64,000 nt of DNA from Leptospira congkakensis (lineage in GTDB: Bacteria > Spirochaetota > Leptospiria > Leptospirales > Leptospiraceae). Every line of letters starts with the position of its first letter. The first letter of the stretch is position 1. The translations under genes were made by a program, and so were the position numbers. The notes below the pieces were generated by a model. It was not told where the DNA came from, did no database searches, and was given only the letters and a program-made list of their open reading frames with translations. Of this stretch, positions 1-10,149 are shown piece after piece. Location of the stretch: assembly GCF_004770265.1 (NCBI RefSeq), contig NZ_RQGQ01000013.1:3406-67405 (forward strand), given 5' to 3'.

Positions 1-2
1 GG

Positions 3-902
3 TTGAAGGCGGAAAATGCCATCCTCAGACAAGAGTTAAACTTTCCTTTGCATATCGATTATCCTTCTGTCAGAGCAGAAGTGTTAAGTGTTCGCTTGAA
101 TGCTATCTATAGAACCATCATCATCAACAAAGGTTCCGAAGAAGGAATCAAACCTTATATGCCAGTTGTAGCGCGATCTCTGGACGAAAAAGGTAAATTT
201 ACAGAAGCACTCGTTGGTAAAATCATCGCCGTTTCCAAAGGATCAGCTGTGGTTCAACCCATCATCAACTCCAACTTCTCAATGGGAGTTTCCATTCCGG
301 GAACAAACCTTTGGGCTTCTCTCAACGGAAACAGTGGTCGCGGAACAGATGTTTTGTTAGATTATATTGATGCAGGGATTGTGATTGATCCGAAAGCCAT
401 TGGCAATTTTCCTATGGGCCCAAATCCACCACCAACCTCCGCGAGCACAATGTTTACAGAAGGATTTAGCAAAATCGGGAAGGCTGTATTTAGTTCTGGT
501 GGATCAGGAGTTTTTCCATCGGGAATTCCAGTGGGAACCATCATTGAAGAAGGTCCAAGAAACGGATCTTTTAAAACTGCCATCTTACGTCCGTTTGTTG
601 AGTTTGACAAACTTTTACATGTAATTGTTTTAAAGAAACAACCTGAAAAATGGCGAGAAGAATGGCCTGCCGAAAAAACAATTCAAATTGATGGCCCTTA
701 TTTTGGTGAAATTGATTTCCCTAAAGAAAAAGATTATAATAAAAAAGGAAAAGAACAAGAGAAAAGACAAGGTAACTTTCCTTCTACTTTCGGAACTCCT
801 CAATACACAAAACCATCCGTGAACACAAATGTACCTGATTCTACACCGACTACCCCATCCACTCCTTCCACACAAGAAGGGCCTAAGGAGGTGGCACCAT
901 GA
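3..902 (+). CDS. mreC: Rod shape-determining protein MreC (5' end cut off by window)
   Basis: MreC is a periplasmic scaffold of the elongasome that links MreB and MreD to PBP2 and RodA. The visible part begins in the last turns of the coiled coil, so the true start, the membrane anchor and most of the coiled coil lie left of the window; the TTG at position 3 is not a start. The two-barrel MreC core follows (about residues 25-215 of the visible part), with the typical SEEGI.. and G.I....G.. motifs. The last 60 residues are a Lys/Glu then Pro/Thr/Ser-rich tail, longer than in most rods. The stop overlaps the mreD start by 4 bases (ATGA), and a strong AAGGAGG stands just before it, so the two genes are translationally coupled. 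Confidence 0.93.
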   Translation: MKAENAILRQELNFPLHIDYPSVRAEVLSVRLNAIYRTIIINKGSEEGIKPYMPVVARSLDEKGKFTEALVGKIIAVSKGSAVVQPIINSNFSMGVSIPGTNLWASLNGNSGRGTDVLLDYIDAGIVIDPKAIGNFPMGPNPPPTSASTMFTEGFSKIGKAVFSSGGSGVFPSGIPVGTIIEEGPRNGSFKTAILRPFVEFDKLLHVIVLKKQPEKWREEWPAEKTIQIDGPYFGEIDFPKEKDYNKKGKEQEKRQGNFPSTFGTPQYTKPSVNTNVPDSTPTTPSTPSTQEGPKEVAP

Positions 903-1414
903 TTTTAGATAAACTATTTATCATCATCGGATTATTACTCTCCCATTTTTTGAATGGATCCAATGTATTTGAATTAGGAAATGCAATCCGACCTGACTTT
1001 ATGGTGATCTTCGTTGTCTTTTTTGCCCTAAGAAAAGGCCCACTTTATGGACTATGGCTTGGATTTTTTGGCGGACTACTCACCGATACTGCGCTAGGTG
1101 GTGAAATTGGCGGAGACAATATTGTTTATTATAAAATTGGTCTCCATTCCTTTTCTTATGCCATCATTGGATACATTGTTGGAAAAGTGATGCGAAGTTC
1201 TTATACAGAGAATTATATTTCCATCACCATTTATATACTTGGATTCACTCTTGTTTCAAGGATCATCACTTATTTATTATTTTTGATGTTCTTTCATTCC
1301 AACCAAAGTTATTCCTTTTTGTATGTGTCTTTGTACAATGCATTCATTGGGCCTGCGTTATTCTTTTTATTCTCTTGGGCATTCCGATTGGATTCAGATG
1401 AGGTAAGGCAATGA
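899..1414 (+). CDS. mreD: Rod shape-determining protein MreD
   Basis: This is a small integral membrane protein of the elongasome. Its 171 residues are mostly hydrophobic, with about five membrane segments, and it contains the MreD-type stretch [18 protein letters not shown] followed by a Gly-rich [13 protein letters not shown] segment. Size, hydropathy and position between mreC and the PBP2 gene support the call. It overlaps mreC by 4 bases at its start and the PBP2 gene by 4 bases (ATGA) at its end. That arrangement suggests one polycistronic message with coupled translation. Confidence 0.93.
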   Translation: MILDKLFIIIGLLLSHFLNGSNVFELGNAIRPDFMVIFVVFFALRKGPLYGLWLGFFGGLLTDTALGGEIGGDNIVYYKIGLHSFSYAIIGYIVGKVMRSSYTENYISITIYILGFTLVSRIITYLLFLMFFHSNQSYSFLYVSLYNAFIGPALFFLFSWAFRLDSDEVRQ

Positions 1415-3348
1415 GCCAGTCGGCATCGGAGTTTCGATTAGAAACAAGTTTCCGTAAACGATTGTATTTTTTTACGGGAATGGTGGTATTCACCCTCACT
1501 GCTTATATCCTTCAATTGTTCAATCTACAAATTGTTCAAGGAAGTGAGAACTCATTAAAGGCCGAACGTTTTGTCCGAAGAAGTGAGTCCATTCCAGCAG
1601 ACCGTGGGAATATTTTTGATCGAAACTTTCTCACTCCTGAAACAAGCCAACCATTGGTTTCCAACTCTGCATCTCTCGATGTGATTCTGAATACCAGTTT
1701 ACTCAAGAACGATCCAAGAAAGGTGAAGGATTTTATTTACAAATTCTGTGAAGCCCTTTCGATCCCCATTGTTTATTACGAAAAAGAACTTCAAGACTCT
1801 CGGATGATCAAAAAAATCCGATCGAGAGAACCCTTCGTACTTTTAGAGGGAATTTCACGCGAACAACAAGAAAGAATCCTTGTTTTGGATAATATCAATC
1901 GGTATGTGTATTTAGTTTCTTCACCAGCACGGGTTTACCACATGGGTCCTGCGCTTTCACATGTGACTGGTTATGTGGGAAAACCAACAACCAGTGATCT
2001 ACAAGAAAAAGAAATTAAAACCTACCAACTCATCGGTAAAGGTGGAATTGAATCTCTTTATGACACAACCCTTCGTGGCCAAGATGGATTTCGTATCCAA
2101 AAAAGAAACACGGAAGGAAATATCGAAGAAGAACGTGTCATCGAACATTCTGTCCCTGGAAACAATTTAATTTTAACTATCGATCGTGATATGCAGATTG
2201 CCGCCTATCGTGCGCTAAAAGGTGTTAGAGGAACGGTTCTTGCGATCAAAGCAACAACGGGTGAAGTTTTGGCGATGGCTTCCAACCCTTCTTACGATCC
2301 CAATATCCTTTCTGGAAAAAATAAATTAGATCGTTCCAACCACTTCACTCGTGTAACAAACAATGGTGGTTTTTTAAATTTAGCGATCCAATCCAGGTTC
2401 CCACCCGCATCTACGTTCAAAACACTTGTGGGTCTTGCGGCCATGGAAAGCGAACATAAAATCAATTTTGATCCCAAACAAACTTTTTCTTGTCCGGCCA
2501 ATTTCACTCTGAAGTCAACCTTCAAAGGTGTTCCAGACCAAGTGTTTTATAACTGGGACAAAAAAAATCATGGCGAACTCAATCTTGCGCAAGCTTTAGA
2601 AAAATCTAACTCTGTATACTTTTACCAATTGGGATATAAATTAGGTGCGGAACCTATTCTCGCCTACTCTCGGTTATTTGGATTAGATAAAAAATCAGGA
2701 ATTGATCTTCCTGGAGAAGCAACTGGGTTTATTCCAAGTTCTGATTGGAAAAAAAGAACTTATGGAAACAAATGGTTTGATGGAGATACAGTAAACCTTT
2801 CCATCGGACAGGGTTTTATCTCGGTGACTCCCATTGAGATGGCACTCTTTTATATGGCTGTTGTCAACAATGGAAAAATTTACAAACCTTATGTGGTTTC
2901 CGAAATTAGAAGCCCTCTTGACAACTCACTCATCCAAAAAACGGAACCAACAATTCTACGAGACATTCCTCTCAAAAAATCTACTGTGGAAGCCCTCAAA
3001 GAGGGATTGTATTTAGTAGGTTATTCTGGAACAGCATCTGGTGTTCTCAACTCACCAACATTACCAGAAATTGCAGGGAAAACCGGAACTGCACAAACCA
3101 GAAGGAGGGGCGCGTCCTCATCCAACCACGCTTGGTTCATTGGTTATGCACCGGTCAATGCACCTCCCGAAAAACAGATATTAGTTGCTGCTTTCGTAGA
3201 ATATGGTGTTGGTGGTGCGGCCTCTGCGGCTCCTGCGGCCCGTGAAGTATTTAAAGCGGCTTTTCCACCAGGATCTTTCCCAAGAACAGATAGATCACGT
3301 GCTAAAACCATGGAAGAAGAAGCACCAGTAGAACAAGAGGCATTTTAA
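1411..3348 (+). CDS. mrdA: Penicillin-binding protein 2 (elongasome transpeptidase)
   Basis: This is the class B PBP that crosslinks peptidoglycan during side-wall growth, working with the RodA glycosyltransferase. One N-terminal membrane segment lies at about residues 18-38. A PBP dimerisation (pedestal) domain follows, with the RG.I.DRN-type motif near residue 65. The transpeptidase domain carries all three active-site motifs: STFK with the nucleophile Ser334, SNS at 399-401 and KTG at 557-559. At 645 residues it is of normal length. The C-terminal 25 residues are acidic and probably unstructured. The stop and the rodA start share one base, so the pair is tightly coupled. Confidence 0.96.
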   Translation: MSQSASEFRLETSFRKRLYFFTGMVVFTLTAYILQLFNLQIVQGSENSLKAERFVRRSESIPADRGNIFDRNFLTPETSQPLVSNSASLDVILNTSLLKNDPRKVKDFIYKFCEALSIPIVYYEKELQDSRMIKKIRSREPFVLLEGISREQQERILVLDNINRYVYLVSSPARVYHMGPALSHVTGYVGKPTTSDLQEKEIKTYQLIGKGGIESLYDTTLRGQDGFRIQKRNTEGNIEEERVIEHSVPGNNLILTIDRDMQIAAYRALKGVRGTVLAIKATTGEVLAMASNPSYDPNILSGKNKLDRSNHFTRVTNNGGFLNLAIQSRFPPASTFKTLVGLAAMESEHKINFDPKQTFSCPANFTLKSTFKGVPDQVFYNWDKKNHGELNLAQALEKSNSVYFYQLGYKLGAEPILAYSRLFGLDKKSGIDLPGEATGFIPSSDWKKRTYGNKWFDGDTVNLSIGQGFISVTPIEMALFYMAVVNNGKIYKPYVVSEIRSPLDNSLIQKTEPTILRDIPLKKSTVEALKEGLYLVGYSGTASGVLNSPTLPEIAGKTGTAQTRRRGASSSNHAWFIGYAPVNAPPEKQILVAAFVEYGVGGAASAAPAAREVFKAAFPPGSFPRTDRSRAKTMEEEAPVEQEAF

Positions 3349-4862
3349 TGGCTGATCGCAATACAGAAAAACTCGATTTTTTTCTCATCATCTCTGTTGT
3401 CCTTGTGGCAATGGCAGGAGTTCTCACTTTATACACCCAAGAAGCCAATACTGCAGACGGACTAGGTCGATGGTATAAACAATTCACTTTTGTTTTTGTG
3501 GGACTGATTTCTATGTGGTTTATGTCGAGAATCAACTATCAGCTGATAGGTTCTTATGCCCTCTTCATTTATATCTTCTCTATTGTTTTACTTGTCCTTA
3601 CTTTAATTCCAGGAATTGGATACCTTCCTTCCGGTCGCGGAGCAAGATCTTGGTTAAAACTTGGACCCATCACTCTCCAAGCATCTGAATTTTCAAAACT
3701 AGCCACAGTGATCCTGCTCGGTCAATATTTGGTTTTGAAAGAAAAAGAAATGCACAAAATTACGGTACTCATCATACCATTTATCATTTGTTTGGTGCCG
3801 ATGTTATTCATCATCTTACAACCAGACTTTGGAACTGCAGTATCATTTTTACCAATGTTATTCACCATGTTGTATTTAGGTGGAGCTGATATTTTGCATG
3901 TTGGATCTTTACTTACCTTCGGTGGAATATCGCTCATGGTTCCCATGTATCTTGCTTATTCCCAACTGACGCTCATCCAACCGCTCATCGATTTACTTCG
4001 CAAAGATAACAAAGTAGAATTAGTTTCGCTTGTGAACCAACTCCAAGGTAAAATTTGGCTGATTTTGGATGGTAAAAAAGTTTCTGGTCTCACCTTACCT
4101 GGAATTGAAAATCCAAAAAATCTACAGATGATTCGCGAAGCTGCAGAAATAGTCAAAGATGAATATGCGAGTGTCGGATATAAAATTCTCTCGAACGAAG
4201 CCTTTATGTTTGGTCTTGGTGGAACGCTGGCTCTGATTAGTCTTGTGATGATTTTTATCCGAATTGCACGTGGTTCTAAACATCTAAGAAACTACTACAT
4301 CACGATTGGAATTTTAGGACTTTCCATCCTCTCGGCCATTGCTGTTCATAAATCCATTCCGTTTCGTGAAAACCAAGTCATTCGTCTCACTGCTTTTTTA
4401 AATCCTGACCAATTCAAACAAGGTGCGGGATACCAACTCCGAGCCTCCAAACCTGCTGTTGGATCGGGAAAGGTTTTTGGAAAAGGACTTTTTCATGGAG
4501 AGATGACAGAAGGACGTGTTCCGCATGTTCCCGAATCGGGAACAGACTTTATTTTTGCATCCTGGGCCGAACAAACAGGATTTTTTGGAAGTGTACTTCT
4601 TTTGTTTTTCTTGATGTCAATCCCACTCCGAGGCCTACAAATTAGTTTTGAAAGTAAGGACAGGTTTGGATCACTTCTTGCAGCGGGGATTGTGGCTATG
4701 ATATTTTTCCATATTGCCATCAACGTAGGGATTGTGATTGGGCTTCTCCCAGTAACAGGTGTTCCACTTACATTTATGAGTTACGGTGGATCGCATTTGG
4801 TGATGGCAATGACGGCTGTGGGAATCATTCTTTCTATTAAAAAACGTAAGTTTGCAAACTAA
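3348..4862 (+). CDS. mrdB: RodA, SEDS-family peptidoglycan glycosyltransferase, with an inserted loop
   Basis: RodA polymerises lipid II in the elongasome as partner of PBP2. The SEDS core is clear: multiple membrane helices, a GAGYQ motif, the GSG..FGKGL segment and [10 protein letters not shown], which carries the catalytic Asp. The protein has 504 residues against roughly 370-420 for most RodA proteins. The excess sits mainly at about residues 205-283 (bases 3960-4195), a polar, charged stretch between two membrane segments that should form an extra soluble domain in one loop. The start ATG overlaps the PBP2 stop by one base. It is the last gene of the mre operon before a short gap. Confidence 0.95.
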   Translation: MADRNTEKLDFFLIISVVLVAMAGVLTLYTQEANTADGLGRWYKQFTFVFVGLISMWFMSRINYQLIGSYALFIYIFSIVLLVLTLIPGIGYLPSGRGARSWLKLGPITLQASEFSKLATVILLGQYLVLKEKEMHKITVLIIPFIICLVPMLFIILQPDFGTAVSFLPMLFTMLYLGGADILHVGSLLTFGGISLMVPMYLAYSQLTLIQPLIDLLRKDNKVELVSLVNQLQGKIWLILDGKKVSGLTLPGIENPKNLQMIREAAEIVKDEYASVGYKILSNEAFMFGLGGTLALISLVMIFIRIARGSKHLRNYYITIGILGLSILSAIAVHKSIPFRENQVIRLTAFLNPDQFKQGAGYQLRASKPAVGSGKVFGKGLFHGEMTEGRVPHVPESGTDFIFASWAEQTGFFGSVLLLFFLMSIPLRGLQISFESKDRFGSLLAAGIVAMIFFHIAINVGIVIGLLPVTGVPLTFMSYGGSHLVMAMTAVGIILSIKKRKFAN

Positions 4863-4870
4863 ACACCACC

Positions 4871-5635
4871 ATGAAACCAACCAAAAAAGTATTGGGGGCA
4901 GAAGAGTTCTTTCAGATCAAAATCAAATTGGAAAATGAATTGATTCGTCTGGAAGAACTCGAAAGAGAATCGAAAGACCACCTCACAAACATTTTAGGTT
5001 ATTCCGAAAAATTGATCCAACTTTCCGAATCCAACGAATCTCCCTATTTTTTACAAAGAAGTCGACGCCTCAGTACAGAACTTCATAAGTTCCAAATCAG
5101 AAACGAATACAAGCAGAAAGAGTTTGATTCACTCTTTCATATTTTAGATAAAATCAAATCAGAAGACAAAATTGAATTTTTAGATTCTGCCTTAAAAAAC
5201 CGAATCACTCGGATTGCAAACCGCATCTCTGACAAAAAACAAACACCGATAGTTCCCAAAAATCTAAATGGAAAACTGGTTTTTATCTGTTATGTGTTAG
5301 AAGGTGTAAACTTTTTAATTCCTAAAAAGAGTTATCGTATCCTAAGAGATATCCCTGCCTTTAAAAAACAATTACGGATAAAAGATAAGTCTGTTCCCCT
5401 GTTTCCTGGGCCTGGATTTGTTTTGATGGAAGAAGGTGAAAAAAAACAAAAGAATGTAATTTTAATGAAGGACAGTGCTAAAAAAGAATACGGTTTTTAT
5501 TTTGATGAACTGAAAGAAGATTGGGCAGTTTCCAAAACCTCTCTAGAAGGATTGTTGGAAAAAGACTCTACAAACGGACAGATCATTGGAAAAATCAAAC
5601 GAAAAGGAAAATTATACCACTTAGTGAAAATCTAA
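4871..5635 (+). CDS. Hypothetical protein with N-terminal coiled coil
   Basis: Family not recognised. The 254-residue protein has no signal peptide and no membrane segment, and is rich in Lys and Glu. Residues 10-95 are strongly helical, with heptad-like Leu/Ile spacing that suggests a coiled coil. Residues 135-254 look like a mixed alpha/beta domain containing FICYVLEGVNFLIPKKSYR and ending on a beta-rich KGKLYHLVKI tail. It starts only 8 bases after the rodA stop, so it may be co-transcribed with the shape operon and have a role near it; that is inference from position only. Its 3' end overlaps the convergent ribF by 15 bases. Confidence 0.8.
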   Translation: MKPTKKVLGAEEFFQIKIKLENELIRLEELERESKDHLTNILGYSEKLIQLSESNESPYFLQRSRRLSTELHKFQIRNEYKQKEFDSLFHILDKIKSEDKIEFLDSALKNRITRIANRISDKKQTPIVPKNLNGKLVFICYVLEGVNFLIPKKSYRILRDIPAFKKQLRIKDKSVPLFPGPGFVLMEEGEKKQKNVILMKDSAKKEYGFYFDELKEDWAVSKTSLEGLLEKDSTNGQIIGKIKRKGKLYHLVKI

Positions 5636-6553
5636 AATTTCAATAGCAGTAGTTTTATCTTTTGTTAGCTGGTCTTTCAATTCTTCCAAACCACTAAACT
5701 TTTTTTCCTCTCGGATTCTATGAACAATTTCTAATTCGACTTCTTTCCCATACAAATCACCATCGAAATCAAAAATATTCACTTCAACATGAAGTCCCAA
5801 ACCATCAAAGGTAGGATTGTGGCCAATATTCACCATCCCTTTATGATCTTTCCCATCGAACTTCGCAAAACAAGCGTAAACGCCAATTGAGGGAAGAAGT
5901 TTATCTTCTGGAACATTGATATTTGCTGTTGGAAATCCAATGGTTCTTCCTCGTTTGGCACCTTGTTTGACAATCCCAGTAATATGATAATTTCTTCCTA
6001 AAAGGATTTTGGCATCTTCCATTTCCCCTTTTTCCAAAAACCCACGAATGAGAGAAGATGAAATTTTGCTTTCTTTTTTGAGAACTGCTTCTTTTAATTC
6101 AACCGCATAACCATACTTAGCTTTATTAGAATCCAAAAGAGTATAGTCACCACGACGTTCGGCTCCAAAAAAATGATTATAACCAATCACAATATGTTTG
6201 GCATTCAAAGTTTGGATCATAATTTTTTCTAAAAAGTCTTCTGCTGACATTTTAGAAAGTTCCAAGGTAAAATCCAAAACAAGTAAATAGTCGATCCCAA
6301 ACCCACTGATGAGTTCTTCTTTTTCCTTTTCCGAAGATAGATATTTAAAATTGGGCTTTTTACCGAGAACCACAGATGGGTTCGGAAAGTAAGTCACTAC
6401 AACCGAAGGAATTCCCAGTTCCTTTGCCTTTTCTACAGTACGAAGGAGTAGAGTCTGGTGACCTACATGGATTCCATCAAAGTTACCGAGAGTCAAAGAG
6501 GAGCCATTTCGAAACTCGTTTTGGATCAATTCTAAAGAGCGAATAATTTTCAA
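5621..6553 (-). CDS. ribF: Bifunctional riboflavin kinase / FAD synthetase RibF
   Basis: RibF converts riboflavin to FMN and then FAD. The N-terminal nucleotidyltransferase domain (about residues 15-180) has the GNFDGIHVGHQTLL motif and the ISSSLIRGFLEKG signature. The C-terminal riboflavin kinase domain (about 185-308) has GRTIGFPTANI and the NIGHNPTF segment. The length of 310 residues is normal for the bifunctional bacterial enzyme. It is a single gene facing the mre operon. The 45-base gap to the gene at 6599 is a short shared divergent promoter region. No FMN riboswitch was seen upstream. Confidence 0.96.
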   Translation of the reverse strand: MKIIRSLELIQNEFRNGSSLTLGNFDGIHVGHQTLLLRTVEKAKELGIPSVVVTYFPNPSVVLGKKPNFKYLSSEKEKEELISGFGIDYLLVLDFTLELSKMSAEDFLEKIMIQTLNAKHIVIGYNHFFGAERRGDYTLLDSNKAKYGYAVELKEAVLKKESKISSSLIRGFLEKGEMEDAKILLGRNYHITGIVKQGAKRGRTIGFPTANINVPEDKLLPSIGVYACFAKFDGKDHKGMVNIGHNPTFDGLGLHVEVNIFDFDGDLYGKEVELEIVHRIREEKKFSGLEELKDQLTKDKTTAIEILDFH

Positions 6554-6598
6554 AGGGGGACTTGTCTCGCAATCCGATACTTGTACTAGGTGCTTCCA

Positions 6599-7159
6599 TT
6601 GAAACTACGAATCCTTCTCCTTACGGCAATCTTTTTATCAAACTTGGTTTCTGTGTTCGCATCCGACTCTGTCATTCCCAAACAAGAATTTGGATTGGAA
6701 GAAGGTTTGCTCCCCGAGGATATATCTACCTTTCCTGAATTAAAAACATGGGCGATTTACCAGTCTTACGAATTGGAACCGGATGCTCCTCACCTCGGCC
6801 TCCAAGATTACATTTGCCGCATGGTTCCAGAAACAGGGCTTCGTTTCCTTTTAGAAAAATCCATAGTCTCCAAATCTACAGTTTATCTCTATTTAGACAT
6901 AACTCGGTATAGACCCCTCAAAGGATCCAAATTCAAACCAAGGAAACTAAACATCCTTGTGAACGGAAGACCCAAAATTTCTATTTATGCCGACAGAAAC
7001 CAAAGTTTTCCGAATCCGGTGGAAATCCCCTTGGAACCTTCCGAATATCCTGATGGAAAGATTTATGTAGATCTTGTTCCTAGTAACAACTCACTGGGAC
7101 GGTTTTGGGGAGTTTGGGATGCGTTTGTATTAGAAAATCGTTTGGGTGCGAGAGAATGA
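6599..7159 (+). CDS. Hypothetical exported protein
   Basis: Family not recognised. Translation from TTG at 6599 begins MKLRILLLTAIFLSNL and gives a clean signal peptide ending near VFA-SDS. That start is preceded by AGGTG at 6588-6592 with six bases of spacing. A GTG at 6590 in the same frame has no ribosome site, so the TTG is preferred. The mature part (about 165 residues) looks beta-rich, with Pro-spaced strands, and contains VYLYLDITRYRPLKG and ending FWGVWDAFVLENR. It probably lies in the periplasm or on the outer membrane. It ends back to back with the convergent STAS gene with no spare base. Confidence 0.75.
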   Translation: MKLRILLLTAIFLSNLVSVFASDSVIPKQEFGLEEGLLPEDISTFPELKTWAIYQSYELEPDAPHLGLQDYICRMVPETGLRFLLEKSIVSKSTVYLYLDITRYRPLKGSKFKPRKLNILVNGRPKISIYADRNQSFPNPVEIPLEPSEYPDGKIYVDLVPSNNSLGRFWGVWDAFVLENRLGARE

Positions 7160-7504
7160 CTAAACTGCGTATTTTTCGCGGTATTCGTCTTCCCCAATGG
7201 TTTGGAAATAACTAGTAAGACCTGCCACTTTAAAAACTTTCTCAATCGCCGGTTTCATATTGGCAATGGAGAACTTTCCTTTCAACTCTTGGACATAATT
7301 CAGTTGTTTGATGAGCATTCCAATTCCAGAGGAATCAATATAATTGAGTTTCTCTAAATTGATGATGACATGTAGATTTTCAGAGGGCTCTGTAGGAACA
7401 TTGGTTTCCAGGAAGTTCTTGAAATCCAGGGAAGTGTAAATATCCAAACTTCCAGAAATGCTGATCACATAGGCGTCTGCATTTTTTTTTAGATTTATTT
7501 CCAT
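7160..7504 (-). CDS. STAS-domain anti-sigma-factor antagonist (SpoIIAA-like)
   Basis: This is a single-domain STAS protein of 114 residues, of the type that binds an anti-sigma kinase and is switched off by phosphorylation. The signature DSSGIGM lies at residues 57-63, where the first Ser (58) is the usual phosphosite. The N-terminal beta strands and the ISGSLDIYTSLDFK segment are typical. No partner kinase is adjacent. The SpoIIE-type phosphatase at 46315 is a candidate partner only in a general sense. It is convergent with the gene at 6599. Confidence 0.9.
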   Translation of the reverse strand: MEINLKKNADAYVISISGSLDIYTSLDFKNFLETNVPTEPSENLHVIINLEKLNYIDSSGIGMLIKQLNYVQELKGKFSIANMKPAIEKVFKVAGLTSYFQTIGEDEYREKYAV

Positions 7505-7622
7505 GGGAGACCTTCCGCAAGGATCGGGTTTTTGCGTTTTTTATCAACCTTATTTTTAACAAATTAATGATTTCATTTCAAAAGTCGAAAATATATATAG
7601 AGTCTACTATCTGGGAGTTCGT

Positions 7623-8342
7623 ATGCGTATCTCGTTTGTCCTAATTTTATCCTTTCTACTCACCGTTGGTCTAATTGCCGCGGATGAAAAAAATGAACCT
7701 GTAAGCCAAGCAGATTCTAAAAAGTTAAATCCGGATGGAAGCATTGCTCTCATCCCTTATAACGCCAAACAACAGCAGAAGATTGAAAGAATCGGAAAAG
7801 AAGTCGATGATTACCATGCTGTCATCAACGATAAGGTGAAATTCCTAAGTTTCGAAAAGAAAATCAAAGACAGTCGTTATGGCCAAGTAACCAACGCAAG
7901 GGAAATCCACCTACCATTTGAACCACGCTATGTATTACACAGTCGTTTCGTTATGAAATTGAAAGGCGGTGGCGGTGCGGAAGGTGGCGGATTTTCATTA
8001 GATGAAATCTCTTTTTGGTCCAGAAAATCACTTACCGAAAAAGGCAAAGACCCTGTTACCACTTACCGTGAATTAAAAAACAATACAACTGGTGGAGTGA
8101 AGGGACTAACTCTTTCAGTTCGTACAGTGACCAATGCAGACGACAACACTCTGAGCTTTGAGTTAGAAAAAATCCAAAGCCCATGGGAAAGATTACGTTT
8201 AGCGACTGCGTATCGTGACAGACTCCGTGAAGTTGCAAGAACCATTGATAGATACATCCAAGCTAAAGGTAGTTTAGAAACCAGAATGGTTTCTGAATCC
8301 ATAATGGAAGTTTCGGTCAGCGGGGATTTCCAAGAACCATAA
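7623..8342 (+). CDS. Hypothetical exported protein
   Basis: Family not recognised. It has a clear signal peptide (MRISFVLILSFLLTVGLIAA) followed by a charged mature protein of about 218 residues. A Gly-rich KGGGGAEGGG patch lies near residue 120 and a helical Arg-rich segment (RLRLATAYRDRLREVARTID) near 195. GGGAG-like spacing (ctgggag) sets the ATG at 7623. The gene is 16 bases upstream of the DnaJ-like gene and both are probably on one message. It is likely periplasmic. Confidence 0.78.
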   Translation: MRISFVLILSFLLTVGLIAADEKNEPVSQADSKKLNPDGSIALIPYNAKQQQKIERIGKEVDDYHAVINDKVKFLSFEKKIKDSRYGQVTNAREIHLPFEPRYVLHSRFVMKLKGGGGAEGGGFSLDEISFWSRKSLTEKGKDPVTTYRELKNNTTGGVKGLTLSVRTVTNADDNTLSFELEKIQSPWERLRLATAYRDRLREVARTIDRYIQAKGSLETRMVSESIMEVSVSGDFQEP

Positions 8343-8358
8343 TGTATATGAGGGTGGA

Positions 8359-9066
8359 ATGAGTTTTACCATACCACCACAACTTACCAATCTTTACGAA
8401 GTCCTAGAGATTCCTTTTGGTGCCACGACGGAAGAGATTAAATCCTCTTTCCGTCATCTGGTGAAACAATTCCATCCAGATAACCCGTTCACAGGCTCCT
8501 ATTCTAAATTCCAAAGCCTTTACTTTGCCTACCAAACCCTAACCGGCGAAGGGCGGAAGTTGTATGATGAAGAATTCAAAAAGAACTACGCTCGCGAATT
8601 TTTAAAACGCAAACTCGAAGAACACCCAGTCGTACTCCCTGTATCTCGTGTTCGGTTCACAACAGGTATTTTGGAGCTCGCCAAACGTGGGCTCATGCGG
8701 AAAGGTTTCCGCAACAAAGACAGACGCAAAGTAACAGGGATTGATTATGATTTGATCATTGATTTAAAAGAATCCGAAATCATACGACCGGTGATTGCAG
8801 TCATTCCTTTGACAGTGCGAATTGTTTGTCGAGATTGTATGGGTGGTGACCCACATTGTCCTGCCTGCAGTGGAAGAGGAAGTTACAAAGGATACAAAAA
8901 TCTAAAAGTAGAATTTCCGAGGTCGGCTCTTGTTCACGGAAAGGTTTTTGAATTTGATCTCTCCAAATTCCGACCAGATTCCTTTACCCATTTTAAGAAA
9001 AAATACCTACGGGTGAAACTCTTGGTTCACAAAAATATCCCTTTACGAGTAAAGAGTACCGTCTAA
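8359..9066 (+). CDS. J-domain protein with a single zinc-ribbon-like motif
   Basis: The N-terminal J domain (residues 10-75) has the HPD motif at 39-41, so it should stimulate an Hsp70 (DnaK). The rest is unlike full DnaJ: there is no G/F linker. Near residues 157-173 lies CRDC..GDPHCPACSGRG, that is two CxxC pairs (one zinc site) instead of the four of DnaJ. A beta-rich C-terminal segment follows. At 235 residues it is a specialised J-protein rather than DnaJ itself. It follows the exported protein at 7623 and precedes manA by 11 bases. Confidence 0.88.
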   Translation: MSFTIPPQLTNLYEVLEIPFGATTEEIKSSFRHLVKQFHPDNPFTGSYSKFQSLYFAYQTLTGEGRKLYDEEFKKNYAREFLKRKLEEHPVVLPVSRVRFTTGILELAKRGLMRKGFRNKDRRKVTGIDYDLIIDLKESEIIRPVIAVIPLTVRIVCRDCMGGDPHCPACSGRGSYKGYKNLKVEFPRSALVHGKVFEFDLSKFRPDSFTHFKKKYLRVKLLVHKNIPLRVKSTV

Positions 9067-9077
9067 AAAGGAAATCG

Positions 9078-10094
9078 ATGGAAAAGACTCCCAAAGTTGT
9101 ATTTTTTGACCCACTTTATAAGGAAAAAATTTGGGGAGGTCGGAAGTTCGAAACAAAACTTGGTCGGAACATTCCAGAAGGACAGATTGGTGAGTCTTGG
9201 GAAGTTTCTGTTTATGGAACGGATATTTCTCCTGTCCAAAATCCAGAATTTCAAAATATTCCCTTAACAGATCTTATACGAAAATCTCCAGAAGCAGTTC
9301 TAGGGAAACCATTTCTTTCCTCAGGTTTACCTTTACTTGTCAAAGTCATTGACGCCAAAGAAAAACTATCCGTCCAAGTACATCCAGATGATGAATACGC
9401 ACTTAAATACGATCCAAAATCCAATGGCAAAAAAGAATGTTGGTACGTTTTGTCCGCAGATCCAGGAGCAGAACTCGTTGTTGGATTTGATATAAACACA
9501 ACCCGTGAAGAATACGAATCACTTGTGAGAAAAAATCTCGGGGAAACGGTTCTACGAAAATGGAAGGTCAAGCCAGGTGACGTTTTTTTGTTAAATCCTG
9601 GAACCATTCACGCCATCGGAGCGGGAGTTCTCCTTTTAGAAGTCCAACAATCTTCTGATTCCACATACAGAGTGTACGATTACGGAAGATTGGGTGATGA
9701 TGGAAATCCAAGAGAACTTCATTTAGAAAAAGCCCTAGCAGTATTGAACTTCCAAAACTCTGATGGTTCTGAAAAAAAAACCAAAGAGCTACTCACTTAC
9801 CATCCGTTCCCACGTTACTTATTCACATCCAATGATAAATTCAGATTGGAATCTTGGGAATTTAACCAAGCACAAAACTTCACTTTTTCAAAGTTAGGTG
9901 ACCCTGTTAGTTTTGGAATTTTTTATACAATCTCTGGTTCTGTTTACTTTCCAGAATTACAAAAGTTGGTGGGACCAAACCAATCGTTTATGATCACAGC
10001 TGCAGGATTTTCAGAGACCATTTCTGCCTTCGCGGAAACGGGTACTAAGTTAGCCTTTATGTCTGCCGGTTCCGATTCGGTAAAATATCAATAA
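9078..10094 (+). CDS. manA: Mannose-6-phosphate isomerase, class I
   Basis: The enzyme interconverts mannose 6-phosphate and fructose 6-phosphate, feeding GDP-mannose and surface sugar synthesis. The metal site residues are seen in VQVHPDDEYAL, in KKECWYVL and in NPGTIHAIG, followed by the class I signature region QQSSDSTYRVYDYGR. The 338-residue length fits the short bacterial type I form, with a C-terminal cupin half. A ribosome site (aaaggaaatcg) precedes the ATG. It may share a message with the J-protein gene upstream. Confidence 0.94.
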   Translation: MEKTPKVVFFDPLYKEKIWGGRKFETKLGRNIPEGQIGESWEVSVYGTDISPVQNPEFQNIPLTDLIRKSPEAVLGKPFLSSGLPLLVKVIDAKEKLSVQVHPDDEYALKYDPKSNGKKECWYVLSADPGAELVVGFDINTTREEYESLVRKNLGETVLRKWKVKPGDVFLLNPGTIHAIGAGVLLLEVQQSSDSTYRVYDYGRLGDDGNPRELHLEKALAVLNFQNSDGSEKKTKELLTYHPFPRYLFTSNDKFRLESWEFNQAQNFTFSKLGDPVSFGIFYTISGSVYFPELQKLVGPNQSFMITAAGFSETISAFAETGTKLAFMSAGSDSVKYQ

Positions 10095-10103
10095 CCTCAC
10101 CTA

Positions 10104-10130
10104 TTGACAATTCAATAGAATTGGTATAAT
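10104..10130 (+). promoter_or_regulatory. Consensus sigma-70 promoter with an inverted repeat in the spacer
   Basis: TTGACA at 10104-10109 and TATAAT at 10125-10130 are separated by 15 bases, and TGG before the -10 box makes it an extended -10. Between the boxes lies CAATTC-N4-GAATTG (10108-10123), a perfect 6+6 inverted repeat. It is a natural operator position for a repressor. The start codon at 10150 lies 20 bases downstream of the -10 box, so the leader is short. Confidence 0.8.
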
Positions 10131-10149
10131 AGTCACGAGAGAGGATACT

